Shown: positions 18,470 to 28,303 of the stretch, in pieces
Layout of the letters: each line of letters begins with the position of its first letter
Numbering within the stretch: position 1 is the stretch's first letter
Assembly (NCBI RefSeq): GCF_000422725.1
Contig: NZ_KE383909.1
Coordinates: 1-64,000, forward strand
Reading direction: 5' to 3'
From: Flavobacterium subsaxonicum WB 4.1-42 = DSM 21790
Lineage (GTDB): Bacteria; Bacteroidota; Bacteroidia; Flavobacteriales; Flavobacteriaceae
Length of the DNA: 64,000 nucleotides
Made by a program: the position numbers and the translations under genes
Notes under the pieces: generated by a model
What the model saw: the letters and a program-made list of their open reading frames with translations, nothing else
Told to the model about the DNA's origin: nothing
Database searches by the model: none

Positions 18470-21400
18470 ATGAAAAACACTACTATTTTAACTGCTTCAA
18501 ACTTCGGGAAAGGTTTGAAGCGCTGGCACATGGGCCTACTGGTTCTGTATGCCTTAATGTCGGTCACGGTTGGCTACTCGCAAACCGGGACTATTAATAT
18601 CGGTTCGGGCACGGCTACCGGTGGAATCTTTCCAATAAATTCGTGTTGGGGCTATAATTACAGCCAACAAATTGTAACCGCTTCAGAATTTGCTGCAGGC
18701 GGAGGCGTTAGCGGCCAGATTACCAAAATAAGGTTTTATTACGCTTCGGGCGGAACAACCACCACACTTTGGAACAACTGGACCGTTTATTTAGGCCAGA
18801 CCTCCAAAACGGCTTTTAGTTCGAATACCGATTGGGAGGCTGCTGCCAACTTAACACAGGTATACAGCGGAACTATTACTCCGGTAGGTAACAACTGGAT
18901 GGAGATTACATTAAGTACTCCATTTACTTACAATGGTACAAGCAACCTTATAGTAGGTGTAGACGAGAACATCGCAGGATATTCTTGTACTGCTAACTGG
19001 GGTTCTTATACCAGTACTGCTAACAGTGGTATCTACTATTACAGTGATAGTACCAACCCGGATCCTGCTGCACCGCCAAGCGGTACCAGGACAGGTACAA
19101 TTGCAAGGTTACAGTTTGAAGGTAATGTGGCATCATGCCTTTCTCCAACAAACCTTACATCTGTTAATACAGGCCTTACCTCTACATCTGTATCATGGAC
19201 AGCATCTCAAAGCCTTCCGGCAAACGGGTATGCCTACTATTATACAACTACAAACACGCCGCCAACTGCAACTACAACTGCATCTGGTACAGTAGCAGCG
19301 GGTGTAACAACTACATCGTTAACAAGCTTAGATAATACCCTTACATATTATGTTTGGGTTAAGAGCCTTTGTAGCGATACTGAGTCAAGCTCTTGGGCGG
19401 GCCCTAAAGTATTCTTTCCTGGATACTGTGTTCCTGCGCCAATTAACCAGGATGGTACAGGTATAACCAACGTTGTATTGGGTACTATTAGTAACGCAAC
19501 AGGATCTGAAACAGGTTACTATGGTAACTATGCTGCACAATCTACAAGTGCTGCGTTAGGCTCTACAGTTAGCTTTGCTATTACATACTCTACAGGATAT
19601 ACTTATGGTACAAAAATTTGGATAGACTGGAATGACGATGCAGATTTTGATGATGATGGCGAACTTGTTTACACAGGTTTATCGGCACAACCAAACCCTT
19701 CTACATTATCAGGTTCGTTTATGGTTCCTGTTACTGCATCTGTGGGTAGCCACAGGGTAAGGATTGGTGGTACAGATAGTGATACAGGAGGTACACCATG
19801 CTACACAGGATATTATGGTACTTACGAAGATTATACTATAACAACATTCCTGCCACCGGCACCGGTTGTTACAGCATTTACTCCTGCATCGTATTGTGCT
19901 GCAACAGGCGAAATTACCATTACAGGTACAGATCTTGGCAATGCAGTATTAACAATAGGAGGTACAGTAGTTGCTACAACATCTAACACAACCACACAAG
20001 TGGTGGCAACAGTTCCTGCGGGCGTGTCTGGTACAGTAAACATTACTACTGTAGGTGGTACATTTACAACAGCGGGTACTTTTGTAGTTAACGCACCTGC
20101 TGTGTTTACTTTAAGTGATGATGCAGAAGCTATTTGCCTTGGTAATGCTACACCTGCTTTAACAATTACAGAAGGAGCAGCAGCTTTTGATACGTACGTA
20201 TGGTCTCCTTCTACAGGAGTTACAGGTACTGCTGCTACTGGTTTTGTTTTTGCTCCAACAGAAACTACTACCTATACATTAACGGCTACACAATCTGCCG
20301 GCCCATGTATGGTAAATGCTACTTATGTTGTAACAGTTAACCCGTTACCAAACCCGGTAACAGTAAACCCATCAGAATACGAGGCATGTTTAAACGAAGT
20401 TGTAGCTATTACTGCTACAGGTGGCGAGTCTATCATTCCGGTGGCATATTGTACACCTGCAGTAGGTACATTTAATGGTGGTGCAACTGGAGATTATTTA
20501 AATAACTTCTCGTTTGCAAACATTACAAACAACGCCTCTGGCGATACTGTAAGTGATTATACGTATTACAGTGCTTTAACAGCAAACGTAACTGCCGGTA
20601 CTGCATATACTATTACATTACAGCCTGGTAGCCCAAGCTGGACTGAGTGGTTCCGCGTATGGATAGATTACAATCAGGATGGTACTTTTAGCGATGATGA
20701 AAGTGTTTACACATCGGCTACAGGCCTAAACTCTACAACTACATCTACCGGTACAATTACAGTACCTGCAACTGCAATAAACGGTGTAACGCGTATGCGT
20801 GTACTTTGCAGCTACAGTACTTTATCTCTTGTATCTGCAGATTGTAGCCACTCTGGCTATGGCGAGTACGAAGATTATAACGTAAACATTACAGGCGCTA
20901 CAAACGCTGTTGATTATGTTTGGACTCCGGTAACAGGATTATATTCTGATGCTGCCGGTACCGTGCCTTACGTAGCAGGTACATCTGCACAAACAGTTTA
21001 TGCTATGCCAGCAGCAGCTACAAGCTATACTGCTACAGCTACTACAGATCTTGGATGCCCGGCATCTGCAACAGCAGCATTAACAGTTACTGTTACCCCT
21101 GCACCTACAACTACAGTAACAGAGGTACTTTACACTGTTGTAACAACAGTTAGCCAATTAGATATTACAGGTACTGCGGTACAGTGGTATACAACTCCAA
21201 CAGGTGGCACGCCACTTGCTCCAACTACAGAGCTTGAAACAGGTATATACTATGCATCTCAAACACTTAACGGTTGCGAAAGCCAGACAAGGTTTGCTGT
21301 AGATGTAACTGTTATTTTACCAATAATGGACTGGGTTAACCTACAATGGCCACCGGTTTTAACTATCGCACAGGGTGCTGCAGGTACAGTGTATGCACAA

Positions 21401-23281
21401 GGCCTTGAGGCTGGTGTAACTCCTGGTGCAGGTCCTGGTGTTGGTGTACAGGCATGGATTGGTGTTAGCGCTACAGATTCTAACCCATCTACATGGACTA
21501 CATGGATCCCGATGACTTTCAACACACAAGTTGGCGATAAAGATGAGTACATGGCAGCTATTGGCGCAAGCTTAGCACCTGGTACATACTACTACGCAAG
21601 TAGATTTAAATTATTAGATGGCCCTTACAGATATGGTGGCTACAATGCCGATGGCGGTTCTTTCTGGAACGGTACATCTAACGTAAGTGGAATTTTAACA
21701 GTACAGTGTGCTACAGCTGCACCGGTTGCCGCTGCTATGCAAAGTTTTTGTAATGCCGGTACAGTGGCAGGTTTAACTGCTACAGGTACTACAGTACAAT
21801 GGTATGCTGCTGCAACAGGCGGTACGGCTCTTGCCGGTACAACTGCTCTTGTAGATGGTACTACTTACTACGCATCTCAAACAGTAGGTTGCGAAAGCCT
21901 TACAAGAACTGCGGTTATGGTTCATGTAAATGTTACACCAGCACCTACAGGTACTGCTGCACAAACTTTTGATGCTGCAGGATTTGTTTCTGGCTTAACA
22001 GCTACAGGTACAAACATACAGTGGTATGCTGCTGCAACAGGTGGTACTGCTCTTGCAGGTACAACACCTCTTGTTAACGGTACTACATACTATGCTTCTC
22101 AAACTATAGAGGGTTGCGAAAGCCTTGTAAGGTTTGCTGTAACAGTAACTATTACCGCTGCCGAACTTGATTTTGTTAACCTTCAATGGCCGGGTGCTGC
22201 TACAATTGTAGAGGGTAACTCTGCTACAGTATATGCTCAGGCTTACGAGGCTGGCGTTACGCCTGGTGCTGGTCCTGGTGCTGGTATTACAGCATGGATT
22301 GGTATTGGCACTACTGATACAGATCCGTCTGCGTTTACTACATGGGTACCTATGACGTTTGGTTCTCAGGCCGGTAATAACGACGAGTTTATGGCTGCCA
22401 TTGGTGCAGACCTTGCTCCGGGTACGTACTACTATGCTTCTAAATTCCAGATCGATGGTGGTACAGCTACTTACGGTGGCTACAGCGCTGCCGGTGGTGG
22501 CGAGTGGAATGGTACTACCAATGTAAACGGTGTACTTACAGTACTTTGCTTTACAAGTGCTCCTTACGCAGATGCCGTTCAGGTATTTTGTAACAGCGCT
22601 ACTGTTGCCAGCTTAGATGCAATGGCAGAAAACGTACAGTGGTATGCTACCGCTACAGGCGGAGAGGCTTTATCTGCTGATACTGCAATTGTAGATGGTA
22701 CTGTTTACTATGCTTCTCAAACGGTTAACGGTTGCGAAAGTACTACAAGGGTAGAAGTTACTGCTTATGTATTTGTAATTGCTGTTCCTGTAGGAAGTGG
22801 TGTTCAGCAAGTAGAAATTGAAGAAGGTGATGTTGCTACTATCGAAGATATTATTGTAGAAAGCGAAGGCGAAGTTGTTTGGTATGCTACGGCAGAAGAT
22901 GCAGCTAACGGCGTTAACCCACTTTCTTACGATTTTGAAATTGTATCGGGTACTACGTACTACGCAGTTACTACAATAGATGAGTGTTCAAGTATTGGTG
23001 CACTACCTGTAATGGTTGATATAGTACTTGGCAACAGGAGTTTTGATGTAGCTTCTTTTAGCTACTATCCAAACCCGGTAAAAGATGTACTTAACATTTC
23101 TTACTCTTCTAACATTACATCTGTAAAAGTATTTAATTTATTAGGCCAGCAGGTTATGGATTTACAGCCAACTGCTACCGATGTAAAAGTTGATATGACT
23201 AAACTTGCCGAAGGCCCTTACATTATTAATGTAACTGCCGGTAATACAGTAAAAACAATTAAAGTTGTTAAAAAGCAGTAG
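18470..23281 (+). CDS. Giant secreted multidomain protein with T9SS type A sorting signal and two GEVED domains (3)
   Basis: A 1603-aa protein. The signal peptide is unusual: about 20 polar/basic residues ([10 protein letters not shown]) precede the hydrophobic core [12 protein letters not shown], ending GYSQ at about 38. Then an N-terminal beta module, an FN3 domain (about 222-310), GEVED domain 1 (about 320-460, with [15 protein letters not shown] and YGTYEDYTI), an IPT/TIG-like domain (about 464-545), a PKD/CHU_C-like segment, GEVED domain 2 (about 660-805, [14 protein letters not shown] and YGEYEDYNV), two copies of a VNLQWP...YGGY module (about 952-1080 and 1232-1360) alternating with YYASQ Ig-like repeats, and the T9SS domain from YYPNPV (about 1532). 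Surface or released protein; ligand unknown. Confidence 0.85.
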   Translation: MKNTTILTASNFGKGLKRWHMGLLVLYALMSVTVGYSQTGTINIGSGTATGGIFPINSCWGYNYSQQIVTASEFAAGGGVSGQITKIRFYYASGGTTTTLWNNWTVYLGQTSKTAFSSNTDWEAAANLTQVYSGTITPVGNNWMEITLSTPFTYNGTSNLIVGVDENIAGYSCTANWGSYTSTANSGIYYYSDSTNPDPAAPPSGTRTGTIARLQFEGNVASCLSPTNLTSVNTGLTSTSVSWTASQSLPANGYAYYYTTTNTPPTATTTASGTVAAGVTTTSLTSLDNTLTYYVWVKSLCSDTESSSWAGPKVFFPGYCVPAPINQDGTGITNVVLGTISNATGSETGYYGNYAAQSTSAALGSTVSFAITYSTGYTYGTKIWIDWNDDADFDDDGELVYTGLSAQPNPSTLSGSFMVPVTASVGSHRVRIGGTDSDTGGTPCYTGYYGTYEDYTITTFLPPAPVVTAFTPASYCAATGEITITGTDLGNAVLTIGGTVVATTSNTTTQVVATVPAGVSGTVNITTVGGTFTTAGTFVVNAPAVFTLSDDAEAICLGNATPALTITEGAAAFDTYVWSPSTGVTGTAATGFVFAPTETTTYTLTATQSAGPCMVNATYVVTVNPLPNPVTVNPSEYEACLNEVVAITATGGESIIPVAYCTPAVGTFNGGATGDYLNNFSFANITNNASGDTVSDYTYYSALTANVTAGTAYTITLQPGSPSWTEWFRVWIDYNQDGTFSDDESVYTSATGLNSTTTSTGTITVPATAINGVTRMRVLCSYSTLSLVSADCSHSGYGEYEDYNVNITGATNAVDYVWTPVTGLYSDAAGTVPYVAGTSAQTVYAMPAAATSYTATATTDLGCPASATAALTVTVTPAPTTTVTEVLYTVVTTVSQLDITGTAVQWYTTPTGGTPLAPTTELETGIYYASQTLNGCESQTRFAVDVTVILPIMDWVNLQWPPVLTIAQGAAGTVYAQGLEAGVTPGAGPGVGVQAWIGVSATDSNPSTWTTWIPMTFNTQVGDKDEYMAAIGASLAPGTYYYASRFKLLDGPYRYGGYNADGGSFWNGTSNVSGILTVQCATAAPVAAAMQSFCNAGTVAGLTATGTTVQWYAAATGGTALAGTTALVDGTTYYASQTVGCESLTRTAVMVHVNVTPAPTGTAAQTFDAAGFVSGLTATGTNIQWYAAATGGTALAGTTPLVNGTTYYASQTIEGCESLVRFAVTVTITAAELDFVNLQWPGAATIVEGNSATVYAQAYEAGVTPGAGPGAGITAWIGIGTTDTDPSAFTTWVPMTFGSQAGNNDEFMAAIGADLAPGTYYYASKFQIDGGTATYGGYSAAGGGEWNGTTNVNGVLTVLCFTSAPYADAVQVFCNSATVASLDAMAENVQWYATATGGEALSADTAIVDGTVYYASQTVNGCESTTRVEVTAYVFVIAVPVGSGVQQVEIEEGDVATIEDIIVESEGEVVWYATAEDAANGVNPLSYDFEIVSGTTYYAVTTIDECSSIGALPVMVDIVLGNRSFDVASFSYYPNPVKDVLNISYSSNITSVKVFNLLGQQVMDLQPTATDVKVDMTKLAEGPYIINVTAGNTVKTIKVVKKQ
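21327..22550 (+). repeat. Duplicated VNLQWP module in giant T9SS gene 3
   Basis: Two copies (about 21327-21710 and 22163-22550), each with [37 protein letters not shown] and YGGY, separated by two YYASQ Ig-like repeats. Confidence 0.8.
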
Positions 23282-23322
23282 TGTAAGTTAATTGATGCCG
23301 CCTGCCCCGCAGGCAGCAAAAC

Positions 23323-23356
23323 TAAGCCACCAAATTTTTTTGGTGGCTTTTTTATT
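23323..23356 (+). terminator. Rho-independent terminator after giant T9SS gene 3
   Basis: AAGCCACCA/TGGTGGCTT stem followed by T-run. A second small palindrome, GCCTGCCCCGCAGGC, lies just before it (23300-23314). Confidence 0.75.
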
Positions 23357-23372
23357 TTAAAGAGTAACTTTG
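23339..23372 (+). promoter_or_regulatory. Promoter of the glycosyltransferase-coaE pair
   Basis: TTTG (23339-23342), 22-nt spacer, TAACTTTG (23365-23372). The -33 element lies inside the loop and arm of the preceding terminator. Predicted leader about 13 nt. Confidence 0.55.
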
Positions 23373-23388
23373 TTAAAAAATAAGGCTA

Positions 23389-24387
23389 ATGATGTTTTCG
23401 TTAATAATACCGGTATATAACAGGCCAGACGAAATTGAAGAACTACTGCACAGCTTAACGCTGCAAACCTACAACCAGCCTTTTGAGGTGGTTGTTATAG
23501 AAGATGGCTCTACTATAGCCTGCGATGAGGTAATTGCTAAGTTTAACCACCAGCTTACTATAACCTACTATTATAAGCAAAACAGCGGCCCGGGCGACTC
23601 CCGCAATTTTGGCATGCAGCATGCCGGGGGCGACTATTTTATTATATTTGACTCTGATTGTGTTATACCTCCGCATTATTTGCAAAGCGTTGCCGATAAT
23701 CTTGCAGCCGGTTATACTGATTGTTTTGGCGGACCCGATGGAGCTCTTGATTCGTTTAGCGATGTGCAGAAGGCCATCAATTTTGCCATGACGTCTTTTC
23801 TTACCACCGGTGGCATTAGGGGCAAATCAGAGAAAATAGAAAAATTTCAGCCGCGTAGCTTTAATATGGGTATTTCTAAGCTGGCATTTGAGGCTTCGGG
23901 CGGGTTTGGAAACATCCATCCGGGCGAAGACCCAGACCTTTCCATCAGGCTCTGGAAGCTTGGTTACACCACTAAATTATTTACCTCTTCTTTTGTGTAC
24001 CACAAGCGCCGCATAGACTGGGAAAAATTTTATAAGCAGGTTAATAAATTCGGCAAGGCACGCCCTATATTGGATAAGTGGCACCCGGAATATAAAAAGA
24101 TAACCTTTTTGTTTCCAAGCTTTTTTATAATCGGGTTGGTAGCATCTCTTATGCTTGTGTTAATTGATGTAAACTTCTTTATTTATTTTTATATTTTGTA
24201 CTTTGTTGCTGTGCTGGTGCTGTCATCGGTAAGCAATAAAAGTTTAAAAGTGGGTCTGTTTTCTTTAGCGGCGGTATTTATACAGTTTTACGGTTATGGT
24301 ACAGGTTACTTAAAATCGTTTACTAAAATACATTTGCTTAAAGAAGCACCTCAAAAAGCATTTCCTGAATTATTTTTTAGACCATGA
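23389..24387 (+). CDS. Glycosyltransferase family 2 membrane protein
   Basis: A 332-aa GT2 enzyme. The N-terminal GT-A fold begins FSLIIPVYNRPDEI and has EDGS at about 43, NSGPGDSRNFG and the metal-binding DSD at about 92-94. Two to three hydrophobic segments between about 240 and 310 anchor it in the inner membrane. It probably adds a sugar to a lipid carrier, surface polysaccharide or protein; the acceptor is unknown. There are two consecutive ATGs (23389 and 23392). It overlaps coaE by 4 bp. Confidence 0.85.
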   Translation: MMFSLIIPVYNRPDEIEELLHSLTLQTYNQPFEVVVIEDGSTIACDEVIAKFNHQLTITYYYKQNSGPGDSRNFGMQHAGGDYFIIFDSDCVIPPHYLQSVADNLAAGYTDCFGGPDGALDSFSDVQKAINFAMTSFLTTGGIRGKSEKIEKFQPRSFNMGISKLAFEASGGFGNIHPGEDPDLSIRLWKLGYTTKLFTSSFVYHKRRIDWEKFYKQVNKFGKARPILDKWHPEYKKITFLFPSFFIIGLVASLMLVLIDVNFFIYFYILYFVAVLVLSSVSNKSLKVGLFSLAAVFIQFYGYGTGYLKSFTKIHLLKEAPQKAFPELFFRP

Positions 24388-24977
24388 AAACAAAAATTAT
24401 AGGCCTTACCGGTGGCATTGGCAGTGGTAAAAGTACCATTGCACAGTTTTTTGCTAATCTTGGTGTGCCTGTATATATTGCCGACGAAGAGGCTAAAAAA
24501 ATACTTTTCCTTCCACATGTAGTTCCGGAGGTGGAGGCTGCTTTTGGCTCCGGTGTTTTAACCGCCGGCATGCCCGATAAAGCCAAGATAGCCGCGCTTG
24601 TGTTTAAAGATCCGGCTAAACTTCAAACCTTAAATGGTATAATTCACCCAAAAGTGGCCCAGCATTTTAAAGATTGGGTGGCCACGCACCACAACAAACC
24701 TTTTGTAATTAAAGAAACGGCTATTTTGTTTGAAAGCGGCAGCTATAAAGACTGCGATGCCGTAATTATGGTAACTGCACCTATAGAAACCCGTATTGAA
24801 AGGGTTATGAAACGCGATAACGTAAGCAGGGAGCAGGTTTTAGAGCGTATAGCAAACCAATGGGATGATCAAAAAAAAGCCGATTTAAGTAATTATATTA
24901 TAGATAATTATAGTTTAGATGTTGCTAAACAGGAAGTTGTTAAAATATTTAATTTTCTGAATATAATTGAAATTTAG
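24384..24977 (+). CDS. coaE: Dephospho-CoA kinase
   Basis: Last step of CoA synthesis: phosphorylation of the 3'-hydroxyl of dephospho-CoA. 197 aa, the usual length. P-loop GLTGGIGSGKST at 6-17; other family marks are YIADEEAK, HPKV and the lid region around RIERVMKRD. Its ATG overlaps the GT2 stop (ATGA), so it is translationally coupled. The pairing with a glycosyltransferase has no obvious pathway meaning. Confidence 0.95.
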   Translation: MKTKIIGLTGGIGSGKSTIAQFFANLGVPVYIADEEAKKILFLPHVVPEVEAAFGSGVLTAGMPDKAKIAALVFKDPAKLQTLNGIIHPKVAQHFKDWVATHHNKPFVIKETAILFESGSYKDCDAVIMVTAPIETRIERVMKRDNVSREQVLERIANQWDDQKKADLSNYIIDNYSLDVAKQEVVKIFNFLNIIEI

Positions 24978-25004
24978 CTGCCCTTGTTAATCTTTGGTTA
25001 ATAT

Positions 25005-25037
25005 TTTGAAGCTGTAAATGTTAAAATGTTAATTTTG
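25005..25037 (+). promoter_or_regulatory. Promoter of the two-component system
   Basis: TTTG (25005-25008), 21-nt spacer, TAATTTTG (25030-25037). Only 5 nt separate the -7 box from ATG 25043, so the transcript may be leaderless. Confidence 0.6.
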
Positions 25038-25042
25038 TAGTG

Positions 25043-26566
25043 ATGAACAAAACTAGATTCCGCTTACTGGTATTTTTTATGAGCCTATCGTTGATAGGAA
25101 TAATACTCGTACAGCTATATTGGGTAAACTCATCGCTAAAAAATAACGAAGAACAATTTAAGTTCCACATTCAGCAAGTATTGGGCCAGGTAACAAAAAG
25201 GCTTGAGAAAAAAGAAGGCGAAGAGTTTTACAAAATTTACAGCAGGTTTAAAGACAGTACCGGCAGGGCACCATCGCGTACCGATTTATTACCCCTGTAC
25301 GATAAGGCTGTCAATAAAAATAATGATATAGTTATTTACTCAGACCAGGTTACACGGGAGTATGATGACGATGTGTTCTTTGATAAAGATAAATTTGATG
25401 ATGTTGTAGAAAAAAAATCATCAAAAAATAAAAGGCCCGATGCCAAAGCAAAAGCAGGTGAGGAAGATGCCGAAAGAAGGATGCGTTTTACCATAGAAGG
25501 CTTTATTAAAGATTACAGGGAATACAATTACCTGGAAAACTGGATATCTAAAGAAAAGCTTCAGGAAATGCTATCGTCTGAGCTGGTGCAAAGTGGCGTT
25601 AAAACACCGTTTGAATTTGGCATTTATAACGATGGCATGCAAACCAAGATACGGTCGGCTAATTTAAAGTACGACCCGTCTAACTTTCATGAGCATAAGG
25701 TTTTTGACGATAATAACGGGGGCTCTAATTACAGGCTGCTGGTTAGTTTTCCTGAAAAGAAAACATTTTTGTTCTCGTCTATCTTAGGTATAACATCGCT
25801 GTCGCTAATATTTACGCTTATTATAATTATTGCTTACTTAAGTGCTATTAACCAATTGATTAAGCAAAAAAATATATCGGAAATTAAAACCGACTTTATT
25901 AATAACATGACCCATGAGTTTAAAACGCCTATAGCTACCATTAACCTGGCGCTGGATGCGATTAAAAACCCAAAGATATTTGATGATAAAGAAAAGGTAC
26001 AGCGGTACCTGCAAATGATTCGCGAAGAGAATAAAAGAATGCATGCACAGGTAGAAAACGTGCTGCAAATATCCAAACTCGATAAAAAAGAGCTGGAAAT
26101 TACTAAAGAACAGGCCGATGTTCATGATGTTATAGAGGGGGCCATAGAGCACGTTCATTTAATTATTGAGGCCAGGCACGGCAGCCTTACACGCCATTTT
26201 GATGCACAGCGCACAACGGCTTTGTTAAACGATGTGCATTTTACGAATGTTCTTGTTAATATTTTAGATAACGCCATCAAATATTCTCCTGATGAACCCG
26301 TTATAGATATATACACAGAGAATGTTAAAGATTTTATACTGATTAAAATAAGCGATAAAGGCTTGGGTATGAACAAGATTACCCAGAAAAGGATTTTTGA
26401 GAAGTTTTACAGAGAGCACACCGGCGATATACATAACGTAAAAGGGCACGGTCTTGGATTGGCTTATGTAAAACGAATTGTAGAAGATCACAACTGTCAT
26501 ATATACGTAGAAAGCGAAAAAGGAAGAGGTAGTACCTTTATAATAAAAATGCCACTAATAAATTAA
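25043..26566 (+). CDS. Membrane sensor histidine kinase (RprX-like)
   Basis: A 507-aa kinase of the two-component system with the next gene. TM1 at about 10-29, a charged periplasmic region of about 200 aa (with a KRPDAKAKAGEEDAERR segment), TM2 at about 245-268, no clear HAMP, then HisKA with His291 in MTHEFKTPIA, and HATPase_c with NILDNAIKYS (N box), DKGLGMN (G1) and GHGLGLAYV (G2). The ATG at 25043 is preferred to the adjacent GTG at 25040. Resembles Bacteroides RprX; the signal is unknown. The RR follows after 4 bp. Confidence 0.9.
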   Translation: MNKTRFRLLVFFMSLSLIGIILVQLYWVNSSLKNNEEQFKFHIQQVLGQVTKRLEKKEGEEFYKIYSRFKDSTGRAPSRTDLLPLYDKAVNKNNDIVIYSDQVTREYDDDVFFDKDKFDDVVEKKSSKNKRPDAKAKAGEEDAERRMRFTIEGFIKDYREYNYLENWISKEKLQEMLSSELVQSGVKTPFEFGIYNDGMQTKIRSANLKYDPSNFHEHKVFDDNNGGSNYRLLVSFPEKKTFLFSSILGITSLSLIFTLIIIIAYLSAINQLIKQKNISEIKTDFINNMTHEFKTPIATINLALDAIKNPKIFDDKEKVQRYLQMIREENKRMHAQVENVLQISKLDKKELEITKEQADVHDVIEGAIEHVHLIIEARHGSLTRHFDAQRTTALLNDVHFTNVLVNILDNAIKYSPDEPVIDIYTENVKDFILIKISDKGLGMNKITQKRIFEKFYREHTGDIHNVKGHGLGLAYVKRIVEDHNCHIYVESEKGRGSTFIIKMPLIN

Positions 26567-26570
26567 AAAT

Positions 26571-27293
26571 ATGGAAGAAGCAAACAAAAAGATACTTTTG
26601 GTTGAAGACGACCCGAACTTTGGGGCGGTGCTAAAAGACTATCTGTTAATTAATGATTTTGATGTTACATTAGCCAAGAACGGAATGGAAGGTTTCGAGA
26701 AGTTTAAAAAAGACAACTACGACCTTTGCATATTAGACGTTATGATGCCTTATAAGGATGGTTATACATTAGCCAGAGAGATAAGAGAAAAAAATAAAGA
26801 AGTGCCTATTATTTTCCTTACAGCAAAATCTATGAAAGAAGATGTGCTTAAAGGTTACAAAGTAGGAGCAGATGATTACCTTAATAAGCCTTTTGATTCA
26901 GAAGTTTTATTAATGAAAATTAAAGCTATTATTCAGAGAAAAGCATCTGAAACTAAAACGGATAACTCTAAATTTGAGTTCCAGATTGGTAAATTTCACC
27001 TTAACTCTAAATTACGTTTCCTTACGTTTGATAACGATGAGCCTATTAAGCTGTCTCCAAAAGAGAACGAACTGCTTAAAATGCTTGCCCTGCATGAAAA
27101 CGACCTTATGCCAAGGGAGCTTGCGCTAACAAAAATTTGGAGAGATGATAACTACTTTACTTCCAGAAGTATGGACGTTTATATTGCCAAACTTAGAAAG
27201 TACCTAAAAAGCGATGAAGATGTAGAGATACTAAACATTCACGGAGAAGGTTTTAGGTTGGTAATAAAAAATAAAGTAGCCGAAGAGAAATAG
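26571..27293 (+). CDS. OmpR-family response regulator (RprY-like)
   Basis: A 240-aa DNA-binding regulator. Receiver domain with acidic pair Asp13/Asp14, phosphoacceptor Asp56 in ILDVMMP, Thr84 and Lys106 in YLNKPF; winged-helix domain (about 130-235) with a recognition segment SRSMDVYIAKLRKYL. Cotranscribed with the kinase. Its targets are not visible here; the RprXY similarity is by layout and overall sequence feel only. Confidence 0.9.
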   Translation: MEEANKKILLVEDDPNFGAVLKDYLLINDFDVTLAKNGMEGFEKFKKDNYDLCILDVMMPYKDGYTLAREIREKNKEVPIIFLTAKSMKEDVLKGYKVGADDYLNKPFDSEVLLMKIKAIIQRKASETKTDNSKFEFQIGKFHLNSKLRFLTFDNDEPIKLSPKENELLKMLALHENDLMPRELALTKIWRDDNYFTSRSMDVYIAKLRKYLKSDEDVEILNIHGEGFRLVIKNKVAEEK

Positions 27294-27436
27294 TAAACAG
27301 TAACTGTTCTATATAAATTATTCTTCCTATCGTTACAGAATGATAAACCGTGCGGGCTTTTCATTCAGGCGACAGGAGGAATTTTTTTTGTTTAATATTT
27401 TACGGAAAACGGTTTATGATGGAACGCAGTCTTAAA

Positions 27437-27530
27437 AAGGAACGCGGATGACGCTGATTTAGCGGATTTACGCTGATTTTTAAATCTGTGTAAATCTGCG
27501 TTTGCTTGCATCCGTGTCATCCGCGTTCTT
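27437..27530. repeat. Long imperfect palindromic intergenic repeat
   Basis: Outer arms AAGGAACGCGGATGAC (27437-27452) and GTCATCCGCGTTCTT (27516-27530) are complementary with one bulge; inner GCGGATTTACGCTGATTT and AAATCTGTGTAAATCTGC also pair imperfectly. The ATTTACGCNGATTT type is a widespread Bacteroidota intergenic repeat. It lies between the response regulator and the convergent thioesterase and is followed by a short CTGAACACTGAACACTG direct repeat. Confidence 0.75.
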
Positions 27531-27562
27531 ACTGTATACTGGGGCTGAACACTGAACACTGT

Positions 27563-28303
27563 TTATTTCCAGTTAAGCTCTAAAGCAAAACATGCTTTAT
27601 CTTCTTTATTGATGCTAAAGAAGGTCTGCTTATCATCAACACCATGATAGAGTTGTACGGCATCGCCCAATTTAAGCTCGCGCATAAAATTCATATCAAA
27701 ACTTTGCAGCTGTTGCCTTAAAATAGGTTTGTGGTCTATGCCATCCAGGCACCATTCCAGGTATTTTACGTTATTGGCGTGGTTAACAATATCAAGGTCA
27801 GATAATACCACTTTACGCTCGCTGTGCAGTGTAGCTTCGCGAGTAAGGTTTACTTTTTTAAAAGATTCTGCTGTAGACTCCCTCTCCGGGTATTTTTCAA
27901 AATGCTCATGGGGCAGGGCAAGGGCTTCTGCTTTTCTAAGCTTGGTATTAAACACCGCCCAGTAGGTAACCGATCCTACAATTTTTTTATCGCCCACGTA
28001 CATTTCCAACGCTCGTATAGATCGTGACCCTTGTAAATCGTAAATCCATGTCTTTACGGTAACGGTATCGCGCCATTTGGGTAACTGGTCTATCTCAACC
28101 CGCATACGGCTTAAAACCCAAGCCTGGTCGTGCTCCTGCATATCGGTAAAACTAAGGCCTCCCAATTCGGCATGGTAACCGGCAGTAAGCTGCAACAGGT
28201 TGCACAGCTCGGTATGGCGAAGCAAACCGTTAGGGGTGCATTGCACAAAATTAATTTCCCACTGGTGCGAGTAAACCGATGTAAAGTCTGGAGATATAGG
28301 CAT
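27563..28303 (-). CDS. Acyl-ACP thioesterase (FatA/FatB-like)
   Basis: Releases free fatty acids from acyl carrier protein. 246 aa with two hotdog domains: YSHQWEINFVQCTPNGLL in the first and the second with LSDLDIVNHANNVKYLEW, where Asp/Asn and His of the catalytic set lie (DxNxHxNN). Bacterial acyl-ACP thioesterases of this type occur in Bacteroidota and Firmicutes. It shares one base with the miaA stop (TAATG) and is the last gene of the operon. Confidence 0.9.
   Translation of the reverse strand: MPISPDFTSVYSHQWEINFVQCTPNGLLRHTELCNLLQLTAGYHAELGGLSFTDMQEHDQAWVLSRMRVEIDQLPKWRDTVTVKTWIYDLQGSRSIRALEMYVGDKKIVGSVTYWAVFNTKLRKAEALALPHEHFEKYPERESTAESFKKVNLTREATLHSERKVVLSDLDIVNHANNVKYLEWCLDGIDHKPILRQQLQSFDMNFMRELKLGDAVQLYHGVDDKQTFFSINKEDKACFALELNWK

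Noticed and set aside
8599..23281. Large minus-strand ORFs inside the T9SS genes
   Set aside because: They are shadows caused by repetitive, low-complexity codons; they lack any domain or plausible start.
27294..27436. Small ORF or RNA between the response regulator and the palindrome
   Set aside because: No ribosome-binding or coding pattern seen.
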